The notes beneath the pieces were generated by a model. It saw only the letters and a list, made by a program, of their open reading frames with translations, ran no database searches and was not told the DNA's origin. A program made the position numbers and the translations under genes. Below are positions 12,301 to 25,072 of a DNA stretch of 64,000 nt, piece by piece. Location of the stretch: the NCBI RefSeq assembly GCF_963678975.1, contig NC_089274.1:19237633-19301632 (forward strand), written 5' to 3'. The stretch is from Dysidea avara. Lineage: Eukaryota; Porifera; Demospongiae; Dictyoceratida; Dysideidae. Each line of letters starts with the position of its first letter. The first letter of the stretch is position 1.

Positions 12301-14797
12301 TGACTACATTGTACAGTGTGAGAGTGATCAAGTCACCATTTTACTAGAAGTAAACAGTTCAGCAAGTGAATTTTTAGATTATTTCCTTTGTCTTCTTGTT
12401 ACATCCCAGGATGGATTTTGGGCTGTTAGTGACCGGAGTGATACTGATAACAACCTGAAGGTGTATCCATGCCCTCCTGGATATTGCCGGTGTAGTCAGC
12501 TAACAAGTTTTGGAAATGATGAGTGTCATTTTGTGTTCAACACTTCTTACCCCAACAAACAGTGTGACTGTAGCAGAGAAGGTATGCATTAACGCTGCTA
12601 AACAAAATATATTTTGCAACATGACAATAGTGTGTAAGAATCAGAGTTTTTGTACAGGTTCAATGATGGAAATATTTGGGGCAAATTTCCCCTCCTTCTT
12701 TCCATGTTCAAGTTACAGAATTTGTAGGATAGTGCTATGTATGCATGTTAATGTACACTCAAAGCAAAAGAAAGCTACATTTATGCTATATCTAGCAGAT
12801 ACATAGGGGGCATAGAAAACCTTCCAACAGTCCTTTTTGACTTAACCAGATAGCTACAAAAGGAACAGTTGAGATAGAGTAGTCAATGACTCTAACAGTA
12901 CAGTCATTGGAATGCCATGTATTTACTCAACAACAAGATCTTTACAATCTGGCTTTTCTGTGACAACCTTAATCTTGGCCTAGGTGTGCCACTCCCTTTG
13001 CCAGCTTCTTAATCCATCCCTGAGATTAACCATATATAGAAAAACTTTACATGGTATCCACACAGGTTATTTGTGTGGCAGCTGTAGAGATGGTAAAGGA
13101 GTAAGTGCATTATTTAATGAATGTGTTGACTGCAGTGATGGCTTTGGAGCTCTGATTGCTGTATTGAGTAAGTCGTGGTTATATTTAATCTTTGCAAATT
13201 ATATGTGTGCCTACATATTTCAGTAATTGTTGATGCAATAATTATTATTGGCATACTAATTAAAAGTATTCAATTACCAAATTGGCTACTTCCAGCAATC
13301 TTCAATATACAGGTATACACACATATCCCCTGTTGGTCAATATTGATACATGTACACTTACAATAGATGGTGGCTTACGTTGGTGAGTATTACCCTGTGA
13401 CCTATCAGCAAACTGGAAGATATGTAAGCTGGTGTTAATGCTGTATTCATTTTCATTTCTACTTTATTTGTAGATATCTTATATTGGTAGCACCATTAGT
13501 CTCTACTTCCCATACGACTTTTGTCTATACTCTGGAACAACTGCACTTGCCTCGTACTCTCTGAGATATATTCCATTCTGTTTATCACTGATACTCTCCT
13601 CTGGATTTTTTGTATACTTGTAAGTGTACCTTGACTTGTGGTGTATTCTTAACAAAATACTAATCTGTTTCTCTATTAATAGCTATATGTGTTGAAAATA
13701 CATTTTGTATCATTTTTAGTTACAAGATACAACGAAAACACGGAGTTAGAACTAAAGGCATTTGGACACTAATACTACTACTGTATAGTCACGTCATGTA
13801 CACATCACTCAGCATACTACACTGTCCTTCAATAAATGACTCCAATTCGCCGGTGAGTTGATAGTTGCAAATGACTTTGTTCACTGCTTTTATCCAGCGT
13901 TGGTTCTACAATGGCACTGTTGAGTGCTTTTATGATGGTGGCCATACTGTGTTAGGACTTTGGGCCATTGCAGTGTTAATCTTTTGCCTTGTAATACTGG
14001 TGTTTTCTGGCCTTGTGTCCAAACAAATGTTACAGGTAAGTGTACACAAATTTAATTGCAGGCATTGAGGTAGTTATTGCAGAGGCCTCATTGGCTGGGT
14101 TACTTTAGGTCTCCCATGTGTCATCCTTACAAAATACAATGGTGGTGTGCGGTGGATTTGGGAAGAAGGGTACTACTGTTACTTTTCATCACCGCTCTTC
14201 CTACGAACACGGTAAACACTTGGTTTAAGCTATTACCATGTGTCTATTTCAATCCACCCCCTTCCCCACAGTCTCCATTGATTTTAATACTGATGATGAT
14301 TTTTACACTTTATGCGTATTTGATGCCCTACAAGGAAATGCTGGTTAACTTAATAGAACTAGCTTTTCAGCTCTTGTTTCTCCTATTTCTACTGTTGAGG
14401 TCCACCTCAGTCATTGTTGATAGCTACCAGAAGTTCTCAACATCACTAACAGAACAATGTTCAGATGATTCAAGAGAAATAACTGATTTGACGTGGGTGC
14501 TGTTTCCTTTTGCCTGGCTACCTGTGATTGCGTGCTTAGTAATAGCATGTTACTTCTTATTACATTGGTTGTCACAGTGAGTTAATACAATTTAGTTGTA
14601 CTTACAACATTTCCATTTGTGTATGTGTTTATAGAAGAGAGCGTGTTAAGAAATGGTATCCACATTGGCAAAAGGATTCTGTAATGGTTGAAGAAAAGAT
14701 AGTCCAGCATTTTGAAACAAATTACACTGAATTCAATCCTAATTCTGCAGCTAACTCATTTGAACTGGTGAATGTGACAGAAAGTGACAGAAATTGA
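9331..14797 (+). CDS. Gene 2: beta-helix-repeat multi-pass membrane protein, 1234 aa
   Basis: Exons: 9331-9388, 9436-10636, 10985-11093, 11147-11301, 11351-11474, 11525-11673, 11725-11776, 11826-11927, 11981-12154, 12203-12349, 12410-12581, 13066-13167, 13224-13312, 13367-13423, 13474-13619, 13720-13852, 13898-14035, 14083-14211, 14272-14576, 14635-14797. They total 3705 nt and close in frame at TGA. The signal sequence is split between exons 1 and 2 (ISISLVARIIGVLLLSTQLI). Repeats of the type NCSFIGNRA and SFGGALYM run to about residue 700. The Cys-rich part includes CIAGYKLV, PCPPGYCRC and YLCGSCRDGKGVSALF. The membrane domain, about residues 840-1180, includes LYFPYDFCLYSGTTALAS, RWFYNGTVECF, WWCAVDLGRRVLLLLF and YLMPYKEMLVN. 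The tail is short and lacks the motif shared by genes 3-6. The third intron (11094-11146) uses a GC donor. Function is unknown; a surface receptor or adhesion role is inferred. Confidence 0.88.
11094..11146 (+). other. GC-AG intron in gene 2
   Basis: Exon 10985-11093 ends TTACGG and the intron begins GCAAGT instead of GT. With this junction the exon is 109 nt, exactly as in genes 3-6, and the next exon continues the alignment (VVGTLVNVYDTVIF). GCAAGT is the usual context of the rare GC-AG class. Confidence 0.85.
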
Positions 14798-15249
14798 CAA
14801 TTAATTTTGTGTGTATTGTGTTATTATTGACACTCATCCAGAAAATGTAGCAAATCTTTTTTGCGCGACAGTCTACCTCCACTTATACAATATAATATTA
14901 TTGTTAGTCGTTTAGGATGAGGTGATTGTTCTATTAGAGTATTTCAAGCTATCATCATGCACTTCCAGTTACTGCTAGCAACAAGAACGGATCAGGGTCA
15001 CACAAGTGCAGCAAGCCAGTACTAGGTTCTTGCTTATAGACCATGGTTCCACGGTAACACTAGTTCCTTATGACGATATATCTATGAGATAATAAGTGAA
15101 TCGCCTCAGGTGATCCATTACTTCTACTCCCGATTTGCTCAACTGAAGAAAGTGAGTCAGTTGACACTCACTAATATCATTGCTGTTGCCACACACTGAA
15201 ATATAAACTAGGCTTTTAATATAAAAAATATGTCCTGTTATATGTAATT
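14798..15249. other. Gene 2 downstream region
   Basis: I find no gene in these ~450 bases after the gene 2 stop. They contain the dispersed CTATTAGAGTA motif (14931-14941) and otherwise unassigned AT-rich sequence. Confidence 0.6.
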
Positions 15250-16220
15250 AGGCATTCCAGTATCCGAGATTTTTTAATAATAAAATTCTCCGTATATTCC
15301 CCAATAGAACCCTGGAACAAAACAACAACTCGCGTTTAACTTGTGATTGCTCTGTAGTCCGAGCTCCAGTGAGGATGAAAATCGCTATGGGGTTTGTCCA
15401 CACGCTGATCATCATGAAAATCTTAGTTTTGTCGTGCGCGTTTCATATAAGTAAGTTTTGTGTTGTTTTGTAATCTTTTCAAGCCTTGTAATGTATGTAG
15501 AATACTTTAAAACTTAAAAAAACGTAGTGTCGGGTGGAAGGTAGTCACTGTTGCTTACTTTAAAGTACGTAGTTACTTTGCTCGGGTTAGCGATTTTCAG
15601 CTCCAGAGCAATTTTCTGATGGCTGTGTCATCAGAAAATACTGGAATGCCTCCTGTACCTATAGCCTCAAAAATACAAACCACTTCAAAGTCAGCATAAC
15701 AATGCTGTAATTGAAACCACAACTCCACCTTAGGGATTGTTGCATCTTTGTGGCACCTCCACTTTAGTTGTTTACCTTTATAAGTTGTTAACTTGATGTT
15801 TTTACTTACTTGAGATAGCCTCTTGCCTGTGGGTATGCACCATTGTATTGAGAAGTGTGCAGTAGGTGAAACATATTTGCTCATTACACAGCATACAAAG
15901 ATCGCTGAGATCCGATAACATCTGAAGTTACTCTCATCATATGTACAAACTTGCAGCTAGAAGCAACTGCAGTTTCAAGACAGTCCAGATTGCTAGATGG
16001 CTTCCTGATTCAATTATGCCTTTTTTCCCTTTAAAATGTATGGGGAGCCCCGGAGAAAAAATGTACCTTTTTTCAGTTTTAAAGCACTGTGCATGCCAAA
16101 GTAGTTAATTCCAACCCAACAAACTATATATTTCTGAGATCGTCAATCAATACTCTATCTGTTGAGCGTATAAAAAGTCCATTTTTCCAAAATTTAAAAA
16201 TCGGGCTGGAATGCCTAATG
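15250..16220. mobile_element. Possible TIR-bounded element, ~970 bp
   Basis: TAGGCATTCCAG followed by CCGAG and ATTTTTTAA at the left faces its reverse complement at the right (AAAAATCGGGCTGGAATGCCTA). TA at each edge could be a target duplication. The interior has no transposase frame but carries the signal-peptide-like exon at 15375. The ends match over only about 25 bp, so the limits are provisional. Confidence 0.5.
15375..15450 (+). other. Orphan signal-peptide-like first exon
   Basis: An ATG opens 25 codons reading MKIAMGFVHTLIIMKILVLS then CAFHI. They are followed by one base and a good donor (ATAA|GTAAGT). The hydrophobic N-terminus and phase-1 exit resemble gene 2 exon 1. No downstream acceptor joins it in frame to gene 3's long first exon, which has its own signal peptide. 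It may be a decayed or captured exon, or an upstream exon of gene 3. Confidence 0.4.
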
Positions 16221-16274
16221 TAATGTAGCTAATGCATATAATTATGTCTATTGTATCGTAGAAAAGACTGCTAT

Positions 16275-16332
16275 GATACTGCCAGCTATAAACTGTAAGC
16301 ATTGATACTGCCAGCTATAAACTGTAAGCATT
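16275..16332. repeat. Perfect tandem duplication, 29 bp x 2
   Basis: The 29-bp unit beginning GATACTGCCAGCTATAAACT occurs twice head to tail (16275-16303, 16304-16332). It is noncoding and its lack of divergence suggests a recent event. Confidence 0.9.
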
Positions 16333-17529
16333 GTAGCTAGCTCCAGTCCAGCGTACAGTTGATTGTTTTTTATATTTGTAGCTAGACACATTGTTCATGA
16401 GAATTAAGTTGTTGTGTTGTAGGTGGTGCCCTTTAATATAGCTAGCTAAGCATGGGAAAGTTATAGCCAGAAGATATTCCAGTGGAACAACTAGCAATAT
16501 ATCAAAAATGTGGGAGTTTTGTTCTCCCATGCAGCTATTGACGGCTTTAAAACATTATGAAATTGAAATCTTTATCCATGATTCTATGAATGATATTAAA
16601 AGATAAATTATACTACTGACTGAATATGATATTAAAAACTGAAGAACATTATCACATGTAGCTATATATACTGACCATACACTATCCCATACTAGTTCAA
16701 TATATAGTGACCGAGCAGTGATTCAAAGAGCAGCAATCAACACTTTTGTGAGCATATATGTGGCATGTGTTATTATTGTTAGTTGATGCGGCTATAAAAT
16801 GTGGAGCCACTTATAGTGCACTGATGGGTGTTCACATTTTAGTGTGTAATGCATATGAGGCAAAACCTTAACTATCATTTTATAAATCACTATATACCAC
16901 AGTGAATGCACAACAGCACAGGATGAAGAACACACTGAAACCAGTCACAATGGTAGTCTTAGCAGTGTAAAGATTTTTTTGCACAAATGGTTTCTGACTC
17001 AAATTAGTGCCAACAAACAGTGGATTTAGTGAAAAGCCTGCAGCCTGAGAGGATCCTTCTTTTCAATATACCCTACTGTGAGATCTCTCAACTAAAAACT
17101 TTGGGGAGTCCTGTATCGTCCTAGCTATATGCCATACTTTTCTTATGAAACTGTTCGTGTAAGTGGCTGTTTTATTAGAGTTAGTTTGACTGCTCTATTA
17201 GAGTATTACATGCAATCTTCATAAAATTTCTTCCTTGTGGACAATAATGTTCTCCCTCTAAAATCACTTTTGAAATAATCTATGTAAGCTTTTATTGTTC
17301 TTCACAGGTTTTGCAGCTAATTCAATAATGTCCTTAATGAAGATGTCCAAAGCCCCTGGAAACCTATACCCCTAATCTATAATCACCTTGGTGGCAATCT
17401 TGTAAAGTTGTCATACAGTAGTAGCTATAGTAGTCTATGGTAGTTCAGAAATTTTGATATGTCAGGTCATTATAACTGCTTATATATTATTTATATAGTT
17501 TAGCTTCTGAATGTGGTGAAATATGTAAT
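16333..17529. other. Gene 3 upstream region
   Basis: About 1.2 kb of AT-rich sequence before the gene 3 start. It contains one copy of the GACTGCTCTATTAGAGTATT motif (17188-17207). No CACGTG box like those upstream of genes 4, 5, 6 and 7 is seen. No other gene is found. Confidence 0.55.
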
Positions 17530-20500
17530 ATGGCCACCATTGAAGTTTGGTTAGTTTCAATTCTTTTCATAAACTTCTCACTATGTACGAAGTTTATAAC
17601 TTCATCACTTCAACTACTTGTCAACAATGCATACAGTGGAAAGAGCAGTTGTATTCAAGGAAGTATTAACCTGACACATTGTAACAGTCCAGGTGATGAC
17701 TTTACCTCCTACATTTGTCCTGACTTAGACAGTACATTAGAGTACATCAATAATGTAACACAATATGGAAATATCAGTGTTGCACATGTGTGCCTACCTT
17801 CTGGATATTATACCCTCACAAGTCCACAATATTTAAATGTTAGTGTTACCCTAACTGGTTTAATTAACCAGTCAATCATACAATGTGACTATGATAGCAA
17901 CAAGAATATTGCCACCAGTGAGGATGAACTACAGTTCACCTTATCCTTTTCAAGAGTGTCGTATGTGAGATTTGATTGTGTTCAGTTTGAGAGTTGTCCA
18001 CAACCATTACGTATTACACTGGTCGATGATGTGATGATATCTAATAGTAGATTTGAGAGGTTTAGTGAAGGAGTGTTTGATATTTTCAATTCACACAACA
18101 TCACAATTGTTAATAGTAGCTTCATTGACAATTATGGTACTGGTACTGTACTAATACCATTCAGAGGTAACACTGGAGCTGTAGCAGTCGGGTATGATAA
18201 TGACAAATCTTCACATGTTGTTAATCCCTCCATTATGGTCGAGCGTTGCTTGTTCATAAACAATTCAGCAAATGTTTCAGCAAGATCACTCCGCACTTCA
18301 ACTGAAATTTTATTAAATGGGGTATTCCCCAGTAGAGGAGGTGGTTTTGGATTATTCATGAGAGAACCAATTCAAAATATTAGCGCACAAATAGTTCACT
18401 GTCACTTTGCAAATAACTATGCATTCTCTTTTGGTGGTGGTGTGTATGTAGTATTCAATGGGGGAGTTAATCAACACATAGTTGTAATAGACAGTTGCCA
18501 TTTTGTGGATAACATTGGAAGGTTGGGAGCTGGTGGCACACTGTTCATATATTTTGCTAATGGAAATATTGAATTTCCTATGACAGCAATAATACACAAT
18601 TGTCATTATGTTGGGAATAAAGGTGAAACTGGAGGTGCAATGTATATCTTTCCTGAGTATTCTTTTGGAGGAGATGGCAATGTTGCCTTCATCAATAACT
18701 GTACGTTTGAAGACAACAAGGCATCATCATATGGAGGAGCTATCGCTACTGCAATATATTCTTTGTTTAGATACCAGAGCCTTCTTCCATTGTATCACAT
18801 TACCGACTGGTAATACAATTTTTAATTAGTAGAAATGTTGCATGTGCTTTTTATCATATTTTTAGCACTTTTAAAATGAACACATGCTTGGATGGAATTG
18901 TAAATATTGGATATATCCCTTTTGCTTTGAAAGGAAAGAACATGTTCATGTCTAACATTGGTCCAGCTTTGAGAGTGAGTTGATTAAGTACATACATAAT
19001 CATGTGTTTATTTCTAACAGATAATAGGATCTATTGTTCAAATCCATGATGAGGTGTGGTTCATTGATAATGAGACACCTGATGGAGGGGCATTGTATAT
19101 CAACTCATTTGGACAAATTCAAATGTTTTCTAATTCATCAATGACGTTTGAGAGGAACAAAGGGCAGTAAGTTTTGTATAGCTGTCCGCAGTACAATTAT
19201 TTGTATCCCATCTTTATGACACAGGATTGGAGCATCCATTGTCGTATCAACACGGACATTTTCATCAATATTTAATACACTTGTCAACAATCCTCGGTGC
19301 TTTTTGTTGTATCATACTCGAGGTATACCATTCTCAGAGATCCATGATGTAAGAGCAAGTTGGTCATTGACACTTTCCCAAATCACTCTTAACATTTTGC
19401 ATATACATACTAACTGTAGTGCTTGTGATTAAGTAATCTTTGCTTACATTACTGACTACAGTTATGTTTGCAGCTAACCATTAGATTTACTGATAACAGT
19501 GCAGTTGAAGCATCGGCGATTTCTCTACCTAGCACTCAACACTGTTTGTGGGTTGGAAACACGTATCCATATTTTGATGCCTCTATCATAAACTGGCCAT
19601 TTCTAAACATCAGGTAAAAGTAGAAATATCAAATTTGCCATACACAATTCCATCCATATAGCGATGGAGACTCAGCTACTGATATAAACTCTACGTATAT
19701 TGAAACATCTGCAGCACTAATACACTTTGTTAATAATACAGTAAGTACACAGCTTTTGACTTATAGAATACGAATACGTGCCATATATAGGTCAGTGGTT
19801 GGCCAGGCAAGTCACTACCTCTTTTTGTTGAAATATTTGATGAAGATGGTCAGATTAGTTCTGAATTTTTGAAAGTTCAGATAAAAAATAATGACAAGGT
19901 TGTTGTTACACATACGGCATAAATGCAGTGGTCACTATGCACACACAGCCAACAACTGCCTACAGCATTCAGCCAACATTTCTGTATCAGCAGAAAAGCA
20001 TATTAAACATTACATATGCTATTGGAGACATCACTCAACACGGACCTGATTATCTCAATGCCAGTACTACTATTACAGTGACAGAGTCCCCATCAGAAGT
20101 TAGCATTACATCAGTTATAGCTTTGCATAACTTGTTTATTGATAACAGAATATTAGAAGCAGTGTAATTTTGAATGCTACTCGTTGCCCAGCTGGTTACA
20201 GGTTGGCATACCATTCTGATTTGGGTGGTTTAACATGTCAGTGTAACACTGATCTTGAACACATACGTAATTGTGAAGATGATCAACGTACCATCCTACT
20301 AACTGTATGAGTGTTGTAGGAACAATAATTGTGTATTGTGTGAGTGTTTAATATAGGATGGATCATGGGGGATTGAACAAGCTCATGATGTTGATGAGAA
20401 TTTGGTGGTTTATCCATGTCCTCCTGGATATTGTAAATGTATTCTACAACACAGCAGCCTTGGAGTAGATGTGTGTAGCTTTGCATACTTCAATGGTGAC

Positions 20501-22353
20501 CCTGATAGACAGTGCATCTGTGAGAGGAAAGGTCAGCAAACTCAAACATAGTACTGTATTTACAATCTCTATACACAATAGGTTACTTGTGTGGTAATTG
20601 TAGAGATGGTAAAGGAGTAAGTGCTCTACTAAATCACTGTGTTGATTGTAATAATGCTTATGGAATACTGATTGGTGTGTTGGGTGAGTTGGAGTAACTG
20701 AAACACTCCAGCAAGTTGCCATATTTTGCAGTCATCATCGATGGAGTACTGATCGTTATTTTGTTATTTAAGAATGTCACATTTTCAGCTTTACTGTTCC
20801 CTACCATTTTCTTCATTAATGTGCGTTAAGCAACATATTAATAAGTGTATAGTACCAGTAAAATTTTGTCCATGCAGATGGTATCCTATGTTGGAGAGAA
20901 CTTCCCTACCTCATATGACCAAATTGGGAGATATGTAAGTACAAATCTTACATAGTATGGTAGCAATGTGTCATGTTATTTTAGATGTACTATCTGAACA
21001 GTTTGCTCAGTTTATATTTCCCATATGATTTCTGTCTGTATTCTGGGACAACTGCTCTAGCATCATTCACCTTCAGATATATACCATTTTCACTGTCGAT
21101 CATCATCTGTTCAATAATGATCACATGGTTGTGAGTTAGTGGCTAGCTATATCTGTCACAGTTTTCATAACTCATTACTCATTCTATAGTCGATACAGTG
21201 CAAAAAACACTAAGAAGATCCCATGGGATAGTCTATGGCTGCTACTAACACTGCAATACAGCCATGTGATCTACACATCTATGACTATACTGAACTGTCC
21301 TCATGTGGTTAATGAGAATGGAGAATTTGAATCTGTTAGTAGATATGTATACATACTAATATATTATTATTTTACAGAGGTGGTTTGTTAATGGAACACA
21401 AAGCTGCTTTGCTGGTCATCACATACTACTTGGGCTTTGGGCCATTGTTATGTTGTTAGTGTGTGCCATATTGATCCCATTCTTAACACTAGTGGCAGTT
21501 GGCATAATAAAGGTGTGCAGCTACGTACATGATAAATATGATTTCCTAAAGTGCTCATATATTCACTGTAGAGACCACATTGGCTTGGTCAACTGTCCAA
21601 ATGTCTTAGAAAGCCATTTAAAGAAGATGTATCTTGGTGGTGTGCTGTTGAACTGGGGCGAAAAATTTTCATGCTACTTTTGGTGACTCCATTTCCACAA
21701 AACACCGTAAGCAATCTGCAGCTCAGATGATATCTGCTACTTAATCAAACTACTATTCTCTAGTGTCCTCCCTTGTTAACACTGATGGTAACGCTTTCAT
21801 TGTATGCTTATGTGATGCCGTACAAAGATTTGTTTGTTAATGTTACTGAACTTTTGTTTCAGTTAAGTTTGATACTACTCTTGTTACTAAGATCCACTCC
21901 GACTATTGTGGACACATATTTAGTGTTCACTCAAAACCGTGGTTCTAGTGGTACCTGCATTGACAACAATAATGTAGCCACGCTAACATGGCTGTTGTTT
22001 CCATTTGCCTATTTGCCACTGATTGCTATCACAGTAATAATCATTGTGAAGTTGACTTGTAGAATATGGTAAGTATAGCTATATTATAGCTTAAATTTAT
22101 ACTATACTATAGGCAATGCTATAAAGATAAACATACTGAGAACACATATTTCTCACAAGAAACCATACCAACTGTTCATACTTGTGCTACTACTTGTGCA
22201 CACCATTTCACAATAGATTTTGTGGATGGTGCATTTCAAATGAGGCAGTCCGGCAGCAATACTACTGATGATGATGATAAAGAAGAAACTGATGTCCCTG
22301 AAACAATAGATGATGATGTGGTCCCAAATGACACTACTTCCATTAAAAAATGA
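17530..22353 (+). CDS. Gene 3: beta-helix-repeat multi-pass membrane protein, 1273 aa
   Basis: Exons: 17530-18809, 18866-18974, 19021-19166, 19225-19348, 19474-19613, 19662-19740, 19791-19898, 19949-20098, 20149-20304, 20357-20531, 20582-20683, 20732-20820, 20878-20934, 20985-21130, 21190-21334, 21378-21512, 21572-21706, 21764-22068, 22113-22353. The total of 3822 nt is in frame throughout. The signal peptide (WLVSILFINFSLCT) and N-linked sites lead into a ~700-residue repeat ectodomain (SSFIDNYG, CHFANNYAFSFGGGVYV). Then follow CPAGYRLAYHSDLGGLTCQC, VVYPCPPGYCKC and YLCGNCRDGKGVSALL. Hydrophobic segments lie at about residues 850-1190, with the extracellular-type loop LNCPHVV...RWFVNGTQSCF and the signature WWCAVELGRKIF. 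The cytosolic tail carries HHFTIDFVDGAFQ and an acidic run (DDDDKEETD). The apparent Trp at the end of exon 1 is a splice artefact; the codon is TG|C. Confidence 0.9.
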
Positions 22354-23523
22354 ACAGTGTGGCCATGACATATTAATATTTACATGAATTTATATTAAGT
22401 AAACATTCAGTTTAGTATGTGACTGGTAGCTATTTATCTAGTAAGAAAATATATCATGCTGTACCTAATACACTATTGAAAAATTTTCTGATAGTATTTA
22501 AAAAAATAGCAACATAATTTAAAGTGGTGTCCACTTGATACCAGGCAAGTACAGGCACTTTTATTATTAATATAGTTTAAATTTAGCAAACCAGTTTATG
22601 CCTACATTATATACTCTTGGTTACACTCCTAGTGGGACAATATACAATACAAGAGCCAGCTATATATATACTCAGTCCAACTAACAGGGCCTTATACAAG
22701 GACATACATTTATCTCAACTCAATTTCTCCCACGGACTACTTCAGATTGGAGCAATCTTCAAATAATTAACATAGAAAATATACTGTAGAAGAATTTGAA
22801 ACATTTTTTTAGTAAATTCGTTTTGATTTTGTTTTTGTAAATTGGTGTGATAGCTCACCATTCTAGGGCTTTGCTAATTATAAATACCATGGTCGTGCAT
22901 CACCAAGTGTGGGCTATTTGTAACCACTTTAACACACATGCACAGCCACATAGCTACACACTCTAGATTGGATTCACACATACTCATACAGCCAATTTCA
23001 ACCTTGCACATATACATACTTCCTAAGTGCTTACAAAACAGAGGAGTGGGGCTAGCCAAAATCATAACCTAAATACAAATTTGAGGCTAGCTGTCCAGCC
23101 CAACCCAGGGTTTTTTTCCTAGAAAACTAAAAATTAGCTCCACTCAGTTTAAACATTGGCTCAGTACATTTCAACTAAATAAAAACTCTGTGACTTCTAT
23201 TGTCTTCAAGTACCAACTATACTATACATTAAACGATAATCAATCTTAACAATAATGTCATTATATAGGGTGGCAGTAGCCCACTTGTACAAATACGTGG
23301 CGTACCCTCTTTATTGTGGATTGTGCATCTGTAGTCATAAAGGTTTTTTTGGATTCAACTAAAATAATCAATCAAATGTGATTAATCCCATTCAAACTCA
23401 TTGGCTCATTTTCATGCGACAACTAGACTTTTGATGACCATTCACGATACGGTACTGGACCCACCAAACCACAAGTGAAGGGCTGAGTCAACTAGATTGC
23501 ATAAGAATCTGCTTATGTAATAT
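22354..23523. other. Gene 3 downstream region
   Basis: About 1.2 kb of AT-rich sequence with no gene, tRNA or clear repeat structure that I can support. Confidence 0.55.
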
Positions 23524-23684
23524 ATAGGATGGATGGCTGTGGTATTCGGGATTAATAGTGTGAACATTATAAACAGGAAGGAGTAAAATAATGCAAGACG
23601 TAGCCAAGCACTATTTCCTCCCTGTTTACAATGCAAGAGCTATTAATCCCAAATACCACAGCCATCAGTCCTATTACAAATTAA
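23524..23684. repeat. Foldback element, ~160 bp
   Basis: The left arm (GGATGGCTGTGGTATTCGGG, then ATTAATAG and AAACAGG) pairs with a right arm (CCTGTTT, then AATCCCAAATACCACAGCC). The loop is short and noncoding. This looks like a MITE or foldback element. Confidence 0.7.
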
Positions 23685-24016
23685 TTCGACAACCATAGCA
23701 ACTGTACATGTTACTAAACAACAACAAACAAAAAAAAAACACCGCAAAAGACCAATCACATTTAGCAACCATTGCTATGGTCTCAAAGCTATCTTTACCT
23801 TGTGTTGCTAAGCTATCCAATCATATTGTTGCTATGATATGGGCATCTATCACCATGGTAACAAATTGGAGATGTACTTCCAATAGAAGCACACCACACT
23901 ATTTTAGCCAATCAGATTAATGACCTTGACAAAAAATTGCAATACTAATTCTGTTGGCTAATTGCTTGACATATTACATCAAGGTACTATTGAGAATATT
24001 ATTCACTTGTCAGATT

Positions 24017-24091
24017 ATAGCCCTGCTTTTCACATCTATGTGAATGGGTAGTCTGCCCACCCATTCACGTAGATGTGAAAAGCAAGGCTAT
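24017..24091. repeat. Near-perfect 75-bp hairpin
   Basis: ATAGCCCTGCTTTTCACATC with TATGTGAATGGGT pairs with ACCCATTCACGTAGATGTGA and AAAGCAAGGCTAT around a ~9-nt loop. It abuts MITE copy B and may be part of a composite element. Confidence 0.85.
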
Positions 24092-24300
24092 TAAAACCAC
24101 TATCGATCATCAGATACCGAGCAAACAGGGGTGAGTGCTTGTTAGTTATTTCACCTATCAGGTGAGCATGCCTAGAGTGATATATACATCACTTACAACA
24201 TGACTGCATTGCGGAGTTTTGCTGATATGTACACCTTTAGACCTTGGGCCTGTGGCCCTTGGATTTCTATATCAGCATAATCCCTCACAGCTGTGTTTAT
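24090..24300. mobile_element. Foldback MITE, copy B
   Basis: Same family as 7534-7767. It has ATTAAAACCACTATCGATCA, a TTTCACCTATCAGGTGAG hairpin, then GTGATATATACATCAC and GCTGATAT...ATATCAGC arms. Its right end joins the chimeric pseudogene. Confidence 0.65.
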
Positions 24301-24577
24301 CATCACCTGTTAACTACTATGTCATAACTTTGCCACTAGCCGGCTTTAAATATGAGAACACACATTTCTTACAAGAAGCCACACCAACTGTTCATATTTG
24401 TGGTACTACTTGTGCACACCATTTCACAATGAATTTTGTGGATGGTGCATTTCAAATGAGGCAGTCAGGCAGAGCTGATACTACTGATGATGATAATAAA
24501 GAAGCTGAAACCGATGCCCTAAAAACAGCACATGATGTGGTCACTAAAGCCTCAAATGACACTACTTCCACCGAAAA
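24300..24577 (+). pseudogene. Chimeric fragment of the receptor family
   Basis: A continuous frame first reads SSPVNYYVITLPLAGF, matching the N-terminal exon of gene 2 (SSSSVNYHVINLPLA). It then passes directly into KYENTHFLQEATPTVH and HHFTMNFVDGAFQMRQSG, which match the last exon of gene 3. All exons between are missing, and no splice acceptor precedes the tail. The frame starts inside MITE copy B and runs on to 24650. This is a dead internal-deletion copy of a host gene, probably not expressed as a receptor. Confidence 0.8.
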
Positions 24578-24872
24578 GTGCGGTTACATGTTTTTATTTA
24601 TTTATTTTTCCAAAGAAGGGTTCCACAAAAGGCTTCCCACAGGCCATTAATGCAGCTAGGCTCACCCTGCATTAAAAAGCATTTTAAAAACTGAAATGAT
24701 ATATATATTAAAAAGTAAACACTGCATGAGTGTGGCCATGACATACTAACAATTTAATACCAACACATGAATAATTATAAGTGAACATTCTGTTTAATAT
24801 TATCTAGCTATAGCTACTTTAGTAAGAAGCTTACTTAGGGCCGCTGAGTCCTGTCCTGCATAGTATCATAAA

Positions 24873-24965
24873 CTAAGTAGCTAAAGTCTTTGAGCAGGCT
24901 GTATGACCAGGTGTCCTACACTGACCTTCAGCACTTGTGCTGTAAAGTATTAATAAATAAATAAA
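24873..24965 (+). mobile_element. SINE, 5'-truncated copy
   Basis: TAAGTAGCTAAAGTCTTTGA, CCAGGTGTCCTAC, CAGCACTTGTGCTGTAAAG and a (TAAA)n tail match the 3' body of the complete SINE at 25073-25276. The tRNA-like head is absent. Confidence 0.75.
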
Positions 24966-25072
24966 CTAGTGTCCATTTGATTCTACTTGGGGTACTTAGA
25001 GATAATGAGTTACTCTCTAGAATTCCTATGAATCATTAGTATAATTACATGAAAAATAACAAGGAGAAAACA

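Noticed and set aside
17530-18813. Genes ending at the in-frame stop after ...DW / ...NW of the long exon
   Set aside because: The terminal Trp and stop read into the intron. The TG|GTAA donor and following exons in every copy show that the codon is a spliced TG|C.
9331-22353. Bacterial (chlamydial Pmp) contamination
   Set aside because: The repeat motif resembles Pmp proteins, but the genes have many spliceosomal introns and a eukaryotic-type multi-pass domain.
24219-24650. 143-aa open frame as a functional small gene
   Set aside because: It starts in a MITE and joins unrelated parts of the receptor gene, so it is treated as a pseudogene fragment.
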